A stretch of 64,000 nt of DNA from CAVOAK01 sp963664465 (GCA_963664465.2 CAXXSU010000015.1:496001-560000), one strand, 5' to 3'; counted from the stretch's first letter, positions 54,776-63,988 are shown. Program-made: numbers and translations. The notes: generated by a model not told the origin, from the sequence alone.

Positions 54776-55294
54776 ATGTCAGTTACGGAAATCCACACTA
54801 TGGAAAGCCCGACGCGCGCAGACGGCGCGCCAGGTGACGCGGGCTGCGAAGACGCAGTGGCTGCCAGGCTTCGGGCTCTCGAGGGTATGAGCTACGACGG
54901 ATTGCGCGTCGAATGGCGGCGGCTTTACCGCGCCCATCCGCCGCAGCGGGTGGCGCGCGATCTGCTCGTGCTTGGTGTCGCCTGGAAGATTCAGGAGCAG
55001 GCCTATGGCGGCCTTGGCGCAGCCACCAAGCGGCGCCTCGCCGATCTGGCGAAGACCATGGAACAGGACGGCGACCTCGCCCGGCGTCGTGTTGCGCGGC
55101 TGAAACCCGGGGCGAGGCTGGTGCGTGAATGGCGCGGCCAAACCCACACGGTGATCGTTGTTGAAGACGGCTTCGAATGGCAGGGCAAACGATGGCGATC
55201 GCTGTCGGCGATTGCCCGCGAGATCACCGACGCTCACTGGTCCGGCCCGCGCTTTTTTGGTCTGAACGGGAAAACGGGGGTGGGCGATGCGTAA
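54776..55294 (+). CDS. DUF2924 domain protein
   Basis: A 172-residue DUF2924 protein, second gene of the recombinase module. Typical elements are MSYDGLRVEWRRLYRAHPPQ, LLVLGVAWKIQEQAYGGL and RLVREWRGQTHTVIVVEDGF with WRSLSAIAREITDAHWSGPR near the end. Its 3' end overlaps the recombinase start by 8 bp, so translation is coupled. The function is unknown; its constant pairing with the recombinase suggests an accessory role in integration. Confidence 0.9.
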   Translation: MSVTEIHTMESPTRADGAPGDAGCEDAVAARLRALEGMSYDGLRVEWRRLYRAHPPQRVARDLLVLGVAWKIQEQAYGGLGAATKRRLADLAKTMEQDGDLARRRVARLKPGARLVREWRGQTHTVIVVEDGFEWQGKRWRSLSAIAREITDAHWSGPRFFGLNGKTGVGDA

Positions 55295-57032
55295 ATCCAC
55301 GACTGGCAAGGGGACGAACGGCAAAGCCTTAATCCGCTGCGCCATCTACACTCGCAAATCATCGGAGGACGGCCTCGAGCAGGACTTCAACTCGCTCGAT
55401 GCCCAGCGGGAATCCTGCGAAGCCTTTATCCTCAGTCAGAAGCACGAGGGCTGGACCGCGCTGCCCGAGATGTACGATGACGGCGGCATCTCCGGCGGCA
55501 CCCTTGAAAGACCCGCCCTGCAACGGATTCTTGCGGATATCGAGGGCCATCGGATCGACACCGTGGTCGTCTACAAGGTGGATCGACTGACACGCTCGCT
55601 CGGTGACTTCGCCAAGATCGTGGAAATCTTCGACAAGGGGAAGGTGTCCTTCGTCTCGGTGACCCAGCAGTTTAACACCACGACATCGATGGGCAGGTTG
55701 ACCCTCAACATGCTGCTCTCCTTCGCCCAGTTCGAGCGCGAGGTCACCGGCGAACGCATCCGCGACAAGATCGCGGCTTCGAAGAAGAAAGGCATGTGGA
55801 TGGGCGGCAACGTGCCCCTCGGCTATGTGGTGAAGGAGCGGAAACTTCTGATCGACGAGGCGGAGGCCAAGACGGTCCGACATATCTACCGGCGATACGG
55901 CACGCTCGGCTCGGTCCGGACCCTCAAGGAGGAGCTTGAGCGCGATGGCGTGGTCAGCAAAGTGCGGGTCGACAGGTACGGGCGTGCGACCGGCGGAAAC
56001 CCGCTTGCCCGCGGTGCGCTTTATACGATGCTGCAGAACCGCATCTACCGTGGCCGGATCGTCCACAAGGACAAGCACTATCCGGGCGAGCATGAGGCGA
56101 TCGTCGACGAGGCGCTCTGGGACGCGGTGCAGCGGCAACTTGCGGCCAACCGTATCGACTGCGCGAGCGGCACTCATGGCGCGGAGCCGAGCCTTCTGGC
56201 GGGGTTGATTTACGACGACAGCGGCCAGCGCATGACGCCGAGCCACGCCAACAAGAAGGGGACGCGCTACCGCTATTACGTGTCGCAAGCCCTGGTCAGC
56301 GGAATCCGGCGGTCCGCGCCGAGAGCTCGCCGGGTCCCGGCAGGTGATGTCGAGCGGTTGGTACAGGAACGGCTTACGGTCTTCCTGAAAAGCCAGGGTG
56401 AAATCTTCGACGCTGTCGAACCGCTTTTTGATGATGTGAACAGAAGGCAGCAGGTTGTCGAGCTGGCCGCGGACCTTGCCGCCCGCTGGCCGGAGCTGGA
56501 GCCGGCGACGAAACGCCAGATATTCAACCGTCTCGTCAATCGGATCAACCTTACGCAGGAAACACTTGAAATCCGGATTGCACCGGGCCGGTTGCTGGAG
56601 ATTCTTTGGGAAGAGGACAACCCAAAAACCTTCGAGCCCGCTTTGTGGGACAACGAGCTGACCGTAACCTTCACGGTTCCGGCGCATCTCAAGCGCGCCG
56701 GAATGGAGACCAGGCTTCTGATCGAAGGCGCGGACGGCAGCGCCCGAAAATCCCCGGATCGCAGTCTGCTCAGACTTTTGAGCCAGGCGCAGCGCTTCCA
56801 CGAAATGGTGCTGCACAACCGGGGCAGGACGATGACGGAGCTTGCCATTGAGGCCGGCGTCGGTGGGTCCTACTTCACCCGGATCCTGCGGCTCAGCTTC
56901 CTCGCGCCGGAGGTCGTGAAGACCATCCTCCGGGACCGCCATCCGCTCGAGTTGACCGCGAAGAAACTTGCAGGCGACACGCGCCTGCCAATCGCATGGG
57001 AAGAACAGCGGGCCCGGTTCGGGATCGCCTGA
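55287..57032 (+). CDS. Large serine recombinase (site-specific integrase/resolvase)
   Basis: A 581-residue large serine recombinase. The N-terminal resolvase domain has the nucleophile Ser in YTRKSSEDGL (about S25) and DGGISGGTLERPALQ. The recombinase domain and zinc ribbon-like region follow, but the usual four Cys are largely absent: AGLIYDDSGQRMTPSHANKK has no Cys pair. A C-terminal DUF-like tail ends the protein. It should cut and rejoin attachment sites of a mobile element. The tRNA-Ser gene lies 300 bp downstream. No complete element with matching att sites is visible, so the module may be a stranded remnant. Confidence 0.9.
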   Translation: MRKSTTGKGTNGKALIRCAIYTRKSSEDGLEQDFNSLDAQRESCEAFILSQKHEGWTALPEMYDDGGISGGTLERPALQRILADIEGHRIDTVVVYKVDRLTRSLGDFAKIVEIFDKGKVSFVSVTQQFNTTTSMGRLTLNMLLSFAQFEREVTGERIRDKIAASKKKGMWMGGNVPLGYVVKERKLLIDEAEAKTVRHIYRRYGTLGSVRTLKEELERDGVVSKVRVDRYGRATGGNPLARGALYTMLQNRIYRGRIVHKDKHYPGEHEAIVDEALWDAVQRQLAANRIDCASGTHGAEPSLLAGLIYDDSGQRMTPSHANKKGTRYRYYVSQALVSGIRRSAPRARRVPAGDVERLVQERLTVFLKSQGEIFDAVEPLFDDVNRRQQVVELAADLAARWPELEPATKRQIFNRLVNRINLTQETLEIRIAPGRLLEILWEEDNPKTFEPALWDNELTVTFTVPAHLKRAGMETRLLIEGADGSARKSPDRSLLRLLSQAQRFHEMVLHNRGRTMTELAIEAGVGGSYFTRILRLSFLAPEVVKTILRDRHPLELTAKKLAGDTRLPIAWEEQRARFGIA

Positions 57033-57331
57033 GCCAGGCTATCGGTTGCTGCCCGACCGCGGCCCCTCGTTGACCAGGCGCGGGGCGGCATGTTTTCTCG
57101 TGTGAAGCCGACCCACATTCCGGCCGACGCTGTCTCGCCAACGCGGGTTTGGCCGTACCACCAAAACCAGCGTAAGAGATTTTTGCGATATCGGCTACCC
57201 GTTGGCCGGAGCTGAGCAGTCTCATCAGGCCACGACGGAAAGGCGTATCGGGCGTAAGCCCCGGAAGTTTCGGGACAAGTTCGAATCCATCCTGCATCCT
57301 GAATAAACATTATATAACAATGACTTAAGTG
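57033..57331. other. Intergenic region between recombinase and tRNA-Ser
   Basis: A 299-bp region without a convincing gene; open frames on the minus strand are shadows. It could hold an attachment site of the recombinase, but no duplicate of the tRNA 3' end or other direct repeat was found in the window. Confidence 0.4.
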
Positions 57332-57424
57332 TGGCGGAGGGAGGGGGATTCGAACCCCCGGTACGGGTTGACCCCGTACAACGGTTTAGCAAACCGCCGC
57401 CTTCAGCCACTCGGCCACCCCTCC
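57332..57424 (-). tRNA. tRNA-Ser (GCU)
   Basis: Cloverleaf on the minus strand. The acceptor stem pairs GGAGGGG with TCCCTCC (one G-T pair). The anticodon stem-loop GGTTTGCTAAACC has anticodon GCT for AGC/AGU codons. A long variable arm (GTACGGGGTCAACCCGTAC) marks class II tRNA-Ser. The T arm is CGGGGGTTCGAATCCCCC, and CCA is encoded. Confidence 0.97.
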
Positions 57425-57636
57425 GGCGTCTTTTTCTCGCCCCATTCCTTCTAGCGAGCGGCCCGAGTCCTTGTCAACGACACTCGGCATAATCTGTGGA
57501 AAAACAACGATTTTTCCTGTCTCAGCCGGCCACCGCGTTAGGCCCGCGTTAAGCAGCCCTGGCACGATGGCATGATCGATGCAACGACACTGCCAAAGGG
57601 CAGCGTATGTTGCCCGTTGGCTTGGAGAATCCGACC

Positions 57637-57939
57637 ATGTCAAAAATATTGAGTGTCTTCGCACTCGTCATTCCGCTTCTCGCAGCAGTGCCAACCCTTG
57701 CGGCCGAATCGCGGCCGGTGTGCAGCGAGCGGGCGAAGTTTCTCAACGCCCTGTCGTCCGTCCATTCCGAAAGCCCGGTCGCCATGGGACTTGGCGCAAA
57801 CGGCAGCGTCGTGGAGGTGTTGGCCTCGAAGACGGGGTCTTGGACGATTCTCGTCACCTCACCGAACGGCACGACGTGTGTCGTCGCCGTGGGCGAGGGT
57901 TGGGAAACGCTGAAGACAACGCCGGGACCGACCGCCTAG
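57637..57939 (+). CDS. Small secreted protein of unknown function
   Basis: A 100-residue protein from ATG 57637, which follows a GGAG site; the frame is open to 57607. A signal peptide (MSKILSVFALVIPLLAAVPT, cleavage near ALAA/AES) is followed by a short mature domain with two Cys (RPVCSERAKFLNAL and NGTTCVVAVGEGWE) that may form a disulfide. It lies in a conserved-looking area and is probably periplasmic. The family is not one I can name. Confidence 0.75.
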   Translation: MSKILSVFALVIPLLAAVPTLAAESRPVCSERAKFLNALSSVHSESPVAMGLGANGSVVEVLASKTGSWTILVTSPNGTTCVVAVGEGWETLKTTPGPTA

Positions 57940-57957
57940 CCGGCGGGCCGCCGCGGC

Positions 57958-58269
57958 CTACGCCGCCAGGGGAATGATGCGCTCGCGCGCCAAGCGCTGC
58001 GCCTGATGGATCTCGGCAGGGCTCATGTCGAAGGACAGCGCCTTGCGCTCCTCCCGCGCCCTGGTGTCGCCACCGATCGCGGCAATATTGAACCACATAT
58101 GCGCCAGGACGTTGTCCTGCGGCGCCCCATGGCCCGTCGCGTACATCAGCCCGACATCATATTGCGCGTCTGCGCATCCGGACTGTGCTTCGACCAGGGA
58201 TCGGCAAAGCGCCCGTATTTTCTGTTCCGCGCCGGCTCCTCTCAAACGGCTGTAATCAGGAGCCACCAT
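57958..58269 (-). CDS. Sel1-repeat (TPR-like) protein
   Basis: A 103-residue protein with a Sel1-type helix pair: DAQYDVGLMYATGHGAPQDN followed by VLAHMWFNIAAIGGDTRARE. No signal peptide is evident. Sel1 proteins mediate protein-protein contacts; the partner is unknown. It is convergent with the small secreted-protein gene. Confidence 0.8.
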   Translation of the reverse strand: MVAPDYSRLRGAGAEQKIRALCRSLVEAQSGCADAQYDVGLMYATGHGAPQDNVLAHMWFNIAAIGGDTRAREERKALSFDMSPAEIHQAQRLARERIIPLAA

Positions 58270-58411
58270 GGTGGGCCGATAAGGTTAACGATCGGTTTTT
58301 GGAATCGCCGTTTTCGGGCCGCGCGAAACGCGATCGCCGGGTCCTAGTTGGTTTCCCGACCGAGCGCCACGGCCCCGAGTGGTTAACGGCGTTGACGCTG
58401 AGCAACCTGTC

Positions 58412-59128
58412 TCAGGTCGCGACCGGGCGACGTCCCGCCTTTTTCTGGGTTTCGCCGTACAGGCGCTCCTTGGCCCCGGCATCCATCTCGATCTCCTTGC
58501 CCGGCGCCTGGCGGTCGGCCAAGACTTGCAGGCCGCGTTGCACGGCGGGACGCGCCTCGATGGTGCGGAACCAGCGCGCGAGGTGCTTGTAGTCGTCGAG
58601 CTTGACGCCCTGAAAGTACGGAATGATCCAGGGCCACACCGCAATGTCGGCAATGGAGTACGTGTCGGCCAGGTAGCCGTGCCGCGCCAGCCGGTTGTCG
58701 AGCACGTTGTAGAGGCGTGCCGCCTCGTTGGTATAGCGCTTGATCGCGTAGGGCACCTTGACCGGGGCGTACTTGCGAAAGAAGTTGGACTGACCAAGCA
58801 TCGGCCCCACGGTGCCGACTTGGAACATGAGCCACTGCATGACCTCGAAGCGGCGGCGCTTTTGCCGCGGCATCAGCTCGCCGGTCTTCTCCGCCAGATA
58901 CATGAGGATCGCGCCCGATTCGAAAACCGACAGGGGCTTCCCCCCGGGTCCCTTCTCATCGATGATCGCCGGCATCTTGTTGTTGGGACTGATCCTGAGG
59001 AAAGCGGGCTTGAACTGGTCACCCCTGGTGATGTCGATCCCCGTCACCTTGTAGGGCAGCCCGGTCTCCTCAAGCATGATCTGCGGCTTGATGCCGTTCG
59101 GCGTCGGCCAGGTGAAAAGATGGATCAT
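58412..59128 (-). CDS. Glutathione S-transferase family protein (YghU/YfcG-like)
   Basis: A 238-residue GST with the thioredoxin-fold N-terminus (LFTWPTPNGIKPQIMLEETG) and the glutathione-binding turn ISPNNKMPAI followed by VFESGAILMYLAEKTGEL. The all-helical C-terminal half (YSIADIAVWPWIIPYFQGVK) completes it. The Asn in TPNG rather than Ser or Tyr is typical of the Nu-class/YfcG group with disulfide-bond reductase activity. It is tandem with a second GST of the same type (48 bp apart), probably a duplicated operon. Confidence 0.92.
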   Translation of the reverse strand: MIHLFTWPTPNGIKPQIMLEETGLPYKVTGIDITRGDQFKPAFLRISPNNKMPAIIDEKGPGGKPLSVFESGAILMYLAEKTGELMPRQKRRRFEVMQWLMFQVGTVGPMLGQSNFFRKYAPVKVPYAIKRYTNEAARLYNVLDNRLARHGYLADTYSIADIAVWPWIIPYFQGVKLDDYKHLARWFRTIEARPAVQRGLQVLADRQAPGKEIEMDAGAKERLYGETQKKAGRRPVAT

Positions 59129-59175
59129 GGTCGACTCCCTCGCCGCCCTGCGCCGCGGCGCAGCGTTTCTTGTCC

Positions 59176-59883
59176 CTACGCCGCGGTGCGGCGTTTCCTA
59201 TATTGCGTCGCGCCGAACAGCGTCTCGCGTGTCTTCGGGTCCATCTTGCCGCCGCGGCGGACCTCGGCCAGAACCTGCAGGCCGCGTTGAACCGCCCGGC
59301 GCTTCTCGATCGCCATGTACCAGCGCTTGAGGTGCCGGTAGTCGTTCAAATCCTGTCCCTGGTTGGCGTGCGACCGCAGCCACGGATAGATGGCAATATC
59401 GGCGATCGAATACCTGTCGTTGGCGATAAACCGCGACTTGCCGAGTTGGCGGTTGATGACGCCGTAGATACGCGTCGCCTCGTTGGTATAGCGGTCGTAG
59501 CCGTACTGGATGCGCCGTTTGGTGTAGATGCGAAAGTGGTGGGCCTGGCCCAGCATCGGACCAACGCTACCCATCTGGAACATGAGCCACTGATAAACCT
59601 CGTACCGGCCGCGCGTCGATTTCGGCAGCAGCTTGCCGGTCTTCTCTGCGAGATACATCAGAATGGCGCCTGATTCGAAGATCGAGATTGGCTTGTGCCC
59701 CGGCCCGTCGGTGTCGACGATGGCCGGCATCTTATTGTTGGGGCTGATCTTGAGGAATGACGGCTTGAACTGATCGCCCTTGCCGATGTTGATCGGGATC
59801 ACTTTGTAGGGAAGCTTAATCTCCTCCAACATGATGTGGACCTTGTGCCCGTTTGGCGTGGGCCATGTATAGAGATCGATCAT
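59176..59883 (-). CDS. Glutathione S-transferase family protein (YghU/YfcG-like), paralogue
   Basis: A 235-residue GST similar to the downstream gene. The N-terminus is LYTWPTPNGHKVHIMLEEIK, the glutathione turn is ISPNNKMPAIVDTDGPGHKP and the SIFESGAILMYLAEKTGKL segment is shared. The C-terminal helical half reads YSIADIAIYPWLRSHANQGQ. First of the two tandem GST genes. Likely a Nu-class enzyme reducing disulfides or peroxides. Confidence 0.92.
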   Translation of the reverse strand: MIDLYTWPTPNGHKVHIMLEEIKLPYKVIPINIGKGDQFKPSFLKISPNNKMPAIVDTDGPGHKPISIFESGAILMYLAEKTGKLLPKSTRGRYEVYQWLMFQMGSVGPMLGQAHHFRIYTKRRIQYGYDRYTNEATRIYGVINRQLGKSRFIANDRYSIADIAIYPWLRSHANQGQDLNDYRHLKRWYMAIEKRRAVQRGLQVLAEVRRGGKMDPKTRETLFGATQYRKRRTAA

Positions 59884-59943
59884 CGGAAATCCTTATGCCT
59901 TGAGCGCGGCGCGCGGCGCCCCGGAGGGGAGAGTTATGACAGG

Positions 59944-60753
59944 CTATGTACGGCCCGCGGCCAGGCTCTGCAAGTACCGCAGGCCCTTTATGGCACGGCT
60001 GCCGTACCACGAGATCATCTCGCCATCGACCATTCGCAGCGTTTTGCCGCCGCAATCGTAAGTCTCGCGAAAGATTTCAATGTCCTCGTCCGTGAACTTA
60101 TAGGGCTCGCTGCTAAACAGAAGTACGTCGGCCTTGGACAAAACCGACTTCGAGATTTCGATCTTGGGATAGCGCACCGCGGGATCGCTGAGGATTGTGC
60201 GCCAGCGAATAATGTCGAGCATACGCGAGATGTAGGTGTTGCGCGACACCGTCATCCACGGGTCTTTCCACACGAAGTAGAGGGCGCGGCGTTCGGGCGA
60301 GCGGCGCGCCGCCACGGAAACCGCGCGCAGCGCTTTCTCGAAAGCCGAACAGAGTTTCTCGGCCGGGGCGTCGCGGCGAAAGACGCCGCCCATCAGGCGG
60401 AACAGGTCGATGTTGTCGCGCGGCACCATCGGGTGGGTGACAATGATATGGGGCACGGTCTTGCCGATCTCGCGCGCCAGCATCTTGGTATTTTCGTCAA
60501 TATTGAGAATGACGTGCGTCGGCTCCAGGTCGCGCAGGCGATCCATATTGATTTTCTTTGTACCGCCGAGGCTGGGCAGGTCGTCGACCCGGCCTTCGGG
60601 ATGGACGCAGAACTGTGTGCGGCCGACGATTTGCTCGTCAAGGTCGAGGTCGAAAAGCAATTCCGTGATGCTTGGCACCAGGGAAACGATGCGCGTTCCC
60701 GATCCGGCCGGCTCGTGCTGCACGCCTACGGCGTCAAGAGGGATGTCGGTCAT
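59944..60753 (-). CDS. BtuF-like helical-backbone metal-receptor family protein
   Basis: A 269-residue protein of the periplasmic binding fold used by cobalamin and iron-chelate binding proteins (IVSLVPSITELLFDLDLDEQ, VGRTQFCVHPEGRVDDLPSL and GGTKKINMDRLRDLEPTHVI). It lacks a signal peptide and membrane anchor and no ABC permease is adjacent, so it is probably cytoplasmic. A few such cytoplasmic forms are annotated as cobalamin-binding-like proteins of unknown role. It lies 16 bp downstream of gatB on the same strand. Confidence 0.85.
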   Translation of the reverse strand: MTDIPLDAVGVQHEPAGSGTRIVSLVPSITELLFDLDLDEQIVGRTQFCVHPEGRVDDLPSLGGTKKINMDRLRDLEPTHVILNIDENTKMLAREIGKTVPHIIVTHPMVPRDNIDLFRLMGGVFRRDAPAEKLCSAFEKALRAVSVAARRSPERRALYFVWKDPWMTVSRNTYISRMLDIIRWRTILSDPAVRYPKIEISKSVLSKADVLLFSSEPYKFTDEDIEIFRETYDCGGKTLRMVDGEMISWYGSRAIKGLRYLQSLAAGRT

Positions 60754-60768
60754 GGATCCGTTCTTCCG

Positions 60769-62220
60769 CTACCCGTCCAGCTTTCGCCGCAGGAGCTCGT
60801 TGACCAACTTGGGATTGGCCCGGCCGCCCGATTGCTTCATCACCTGGCCTACGAAAAAGCCGAACAACTTGTCCTTGCCGGCACGGTACTCGGCGATCTT
60901 AGCCTCCTGCCCGCTCAAGATGCCGTCAATCACCGATTCGATTTCGCCCGCGTCGGTCACCTGGGTGAGCCCCTTTGCCTCAACGATCGACTTGGCGCCG
61001 GCACCTGTTGCAAACATCTCCTCGAACACATCCTTGGCGATACGGCCGGAGATCGTTCCGTCCGTAATCAGATCGATCAGGCCACCAAGGCCGCCCGCCG
61101 GTACCGGCGATTCGCCGATCCCCTTGCCAGCATTGTTGAGAGCTCCGAATAAATCGTGAATCACCCAGTTGGCCGCGAGCTTGGCGTCGCGCCCCTCGGC
61201 CACGGCCTCAAAGTAATCGGCGTTCTCGCGTTCCGCCGTGAGCACGCCGGCGTCCTCGTGTGACAGGCCGAAGTCACGGGCCAGCCGGGCCGCCTTTTCG
61301 TCAGGCAGCTCGGGCAAGGTTCTTTCGATTCCATCGACGTAGTCCCGCGTGAGCACGAGGGGCAAAAGATCCGGGTCGGGAAAATAACGGTAGTCGTGCG
61401 CCTCCTCCTTGCTGCGCATGGTGCGCGTTTCGCCGCGCCGCGAATCGAACAGGCGCGTTTCCTGTTTTATCTCGCCGCCGTCCTCGAGGATGTCGACCTG
61501 ACGCCGGGCTTCGTATTCGATCGCCTGCTGGGCAAAGCGGACGGAGTTGACATTCTTGATCTCGCAGCGCGTGCCATAGTCCGCACCGGGCCGCCGGACG
61601 GAAACATTGACGTCGGCGCGCATACTGCCTTGTTCCATATTGCCGTCGCAGGTGCCGAGGTAACGCAAGATGCTGCGAAGCTTGCGGATATAGGCGCCCG
61701 CCTCCTCAGCCGAGCGCAGGTCGGGCTCGGAGACGATTTCCATGAGGGCGACACCGGAGCGGTTGAGATCGACATAGGATTGGTTTGGATCCTGATCGTG
61801 CAGGCTCTTGCCCGCGTCCTGTTCGAGGTGCAGGCGGGTGATACCCACCTCGCGCCGTTCTCCGCTTGGCAGGTCGAGTGTCACCGAGCCGGCGCCGACG
61901 ATCGGCTGCAAATATTGGGATATCTGATAGCCCTGCGGCAGGTCGGGATAGAAGTAGTTCTTGCGGTCGAAAACCGAGTGCAGGTTGATCTTCGCCTGGA
62001 GACCGAGCCCCGTGCGCACGGCCTGGGCGATGCAGACCTCGTTGATGACCGGCAACATGCCTGGCACGGCGGCGTCGACCAAACTCACCTGGGTGTTGGG
62101 CTCGGCGCCGAACGCGGTCGCCGCGCCTGAGAACAGTTTGGCCTCAGAAGTGACCTGGGCGTGGATTTCAAGTCCGATCACGATTTCCCACTCGCCGGTG
62201 GCGCCTTCGATCATTGTCAT
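60769..62220 (-). CDS. gatB: Aspartyl/glutamyl-tRNA amidotransferase subunit B
   Basis: Kinase/amidation subunit (483 residues) of the GatCAB complex that converts misacylated Glu-tRNA(Gln) or Asp-tRNA(Asn) to the amide form. The start is MTMIEGATGEWEIVIGLEIH at 62220; the frame is open further to 62517 but that runs into gatA. Family motifs are GLEIHAQV, YFYPDLPQGYQISQ, GVALMEIVSEPDLRS, and the C-terminal YqeY-like tail KQSGGRANPKLVNELLRRKL. It overlaps gatA by 4 bp. Confidence 0.97.
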   Translation of the reverse strand: MTMIEGATGEWEIVIGLEIHAQVTSEAKLFSGAATAFGAEPNTQVSLVDAAVPGMLPVINEVCIAQAVRTGLGLQAKINLHSVFDRKNYFYPDLPQGYQISQYLQPIVGAGSVTLDLPSGERREVGITRLHLEQDAGKSLHDQDPNQSYVDLNRSGVALMEIVSEPDLRSAEEAGAYIRKLRSILRYLGTCDGNMEQGSMRADVNVSVRRPGADYGTRCEIKNVNSVRFAQQAIEYEARRQVDILEDGGEIKQETRLFDSRRGETRTMRSKEEAHDYRYFPDPDLLPLVLTRDYVDGIERTLPELPDEKAARLARDFGLSHEDAGVLTAERENADYFEAVAEGRDAKLAANWVIHDLFGALNNAGKGIGESPVPAGGLGGLIDLITDGTISGRIAKDVFEEMFATGAGAKSIVEAKGLTQVTDAGEIESVIDGILSGQEAKIAEYRAGKDKLFGFFVGQVMKQSGGRANPKLVNELLRRKLDG

Positions 62221-63704
62221 GGTGCGCCGTCCCACCACGGCTCGGGGCGCGAATCGAAGGCGGCGGCGCGCTCCACAACGTGCGCCACGCGCAATACCGT
62301 CTCCTCGTCGAAGGCGCGCCCCACCACATGCAAGCCAAGCGGCAGGCCGTCCCCCGACAGGCCCGCCGGAACGGAAATGCCGGGCAAACCCGCCATGTTC
62401 GCGGGCACCGTCAGGATATCGTTGAGGTACATGGAAACCGGGTCGTCGATCCTCTCGCCCACGCCGAAGGCGGCGGTCGGCGTCGTCGGCGTCAGCAGCG
62501 CGTCGACGCTTTGCCAAGCATCGACAAAATCTTGCTTGATCAAGGTGCGGACTTTCTGAGCCTTCAGATAGTAGGCGTCGTAGTAACCGGCCGACAGAAC
62601 ATAGGTGCCGATGAGAACGCGGCGGCGGACTTCGGTGCCGAAGCCCTCGGCGCGGGTCGCCTCGTACATCTCCTCCAATGTCTCGCCCGCAACCCGCAGA
62701 CCGTAGCGCACGCCGTCATAACGCGCGAGGTTCGACGACGCCTCGGCCGGCGCGACAATGTAGTAAGCCGGCAGCGCGTAGCGGGTGTGCGGCAGGCTGA
62801 CATCGACGATCTTGGCCCCCGCGTCGCGTAGCCAGGCGATGCCCTGTTGCCACAGCGCTTCGACTTCGGCGGGCGTGCCGTCGACACGGTATTCCTTGGG
62901 GATGCCGATCCGCAGGCCGGCCACGTCTCCCGTGAGCGCGGCTTCGTAATCGGGCACGGCAACGTCAACGCAGGTCGCATCTTTTTCGTCATAGCCCGCC
63001 ATCGCGCCAAGCACGATCGCCGCGTCGCCCACGCTGCGGGCAAACGGCCCCGCCTGATCGAGGGACGACGCGAACGCCACCATGCCCCAGCGCGAACACC
63101 GCCCGTAGGTGGGCTTCATGCCGACGGTTCCGGTAAACGACGCCGGTTGCCGGATCGACCCGCCGGTGTCGCTGCCGGCGGCGGCAAGGGCAAGGCGCGC
63201 GGCGACGGCGGCTGCCGACCCGCCGCTCGATCCGCCGGGCACGACGGCCCGGTTGTCGCCGGCCCGTCGCCAAGGGTTGAGCGCCGGTCCGAAATAGCTC
63301 GTCTCGTTCGACGAGCCCATGGCGAATTCGTCCATGTTGGTTTTGCCGAGCATGACGGCGCCAGCGCTGCGCAAATTGGCCGTGACCGTGGACTCGTAGG
63401 GCGGCGTAAAGCCTTCGAGAATGCGCGAGCCCGCCGTCGTGGGCACGCCTTCGGTGCAGAACAGGTCCTTGATGGCGACCGGGATGCCATCCAAAGCGCC
63501 TTGTTCGCCCTTCGCCCGGCGCGCGTCCGACGCATCCGCGTCGGCCAGGGCACGATGCGGCGTCGGCAGGATGAACGCATTGAGCGACGCAGCCGCTTCG
63601 ATCGCTCTGAGGTGGGCTTCGGTGAGTTCGCGTGAGGTAAACTCGCCTTTGTCGAGGCCGTCGCGGGCGGAGCCGACCGTGAGTTCCGTCAAGTCGGCGG
63701 TCAT
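62217..63704 (-). CDS. gatA: Aspartyl/glutamyl-tRNA amidotransferase subunit A
   Basis: Amidase subunit (495 residues) that releases ammonia from glutamine for the GatB reaction. The Ser-cisSer-Lys triad lies in IPVAIKDLFCTEG (Lys) and GGSSGGSAAAVAARLAL with GSDTGGSIRQPASFTG (both Ser). It overlaps gatC by 4 bp and gatB by 4 bp, so all three are translationally coupled. This is typical alphaproteobacterial order gatC-gatA-gatB. Confidence 0.98.
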   Translation of the reverse strand: MTADLTELTVGSARDGLDKGEFTSRELTEAHLRAIEAAASLNAFILPTPHRALADADASDARRAKGEQGALDGIPVAIKDLFCTEGVPTTAGSRILEGFTPPYESTVTANLRSAGAVMLGKTNMDEFAMGSSNETSYFGPALNPWRRAGDNRAVVPGGSSGGSAAAVAARLALAAAGSDTGGSIRQPASFTGTVGMKPTYGRCSRWGMVAFASSLDQAGPFARSVGDAAIVLGAMAGYDEKDATCVDVAVPDYEAALTGDVAGLRIGIPKEYRVDGTPAEVEALWQQGIAWLRDAGAKIVDVSLPHTRYALPAYYIVAPAEASSNLARYDGVRYGLRVAGETLEEMYEATRAEGFGTEVRRRVLIGTYVLSAGYYDAYYLKAQKVRTLIKQDFVDAWQSVDALLTPTTPTAAFGVGERIDDPVSMYLNDILTVPANMAGLPGISVPAGLSGDGLPLGLHVVGRAFDEETVLRVAHVVERAAAFDSRPEPWWDGAP

Positions 63705-63988
63705 TCGATCACCTTGGGGACGGCGAAATAGCCCTCGGCGGTTTGCGGGGCGTTCGCCAGGACCTTGTCGCGGCAGTCACCATCCGTCACCGCATCGGCG
63801 CGCCAGCGCAAAGTCGTCTCGACGGCGCTGGTCATGGGCTCGACGCCGGCGGTGTCGACCTCGTCCAGTTGCTCGATCCATTTGAGGATGCCGGACAATT
63901 CCGAGGCCAAGGGTTCGAGGTCAACTTCATCGACCCGGATGCGTGCCAATTTGGCAATGTGAGCCACTGTGGCTTTATCCAGCGACAT
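63701..63988 (-). CDS. gatC: Aspartyl/glutamyl-tRNA amidotransferase subunit C
   Basis: The 95-residue stabilising subunit, first gene of the gatCAB operon. Family features are the N-terminus VAHIAKLARIRVDEVDLEPL and the C-terminal MTSAVETTLRWRADAVTDGD. AGAAGGTGGC just before the start, at the window edge, is a good ribosome site. The promoter lies outside the window. Confidence 0.96.
   Translation of the reverse strand: MSLDKATVAHIAKLARIRVDEVDLEPLASELSGILKWIEQLDEVDTAGVEPMTSAVETTLRWRADAVTDGDCRDKVLANAPQTAEGYFAVPKVIE

Noticed and set aside
54094..54837. Long plus-strand frame (247 codons) overlapping the DUF3489 gene
   Set aside because: It overlaps the well-supported DUF3489 gene in another frame, and its composition is a high-GC shadow.
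55359..56942. A 527-codon minus-strand frame opposite the recombinase
   Set aside because: It is the antisense shadow of an intact recombinase gene. No ribosome site or family resemblance.
57332..57424. tRNA-Ser as a proven attachment site for the recombinase
   Set aside because: No second copy of the tRNA 3' end or other direct repeat is visible, so this remains only a possibility.
59836..61152. A 438-codon plus-strand frame over the BtuF-like and gatB genes
   Set aside because: Antisense to two genes with clear family identity.
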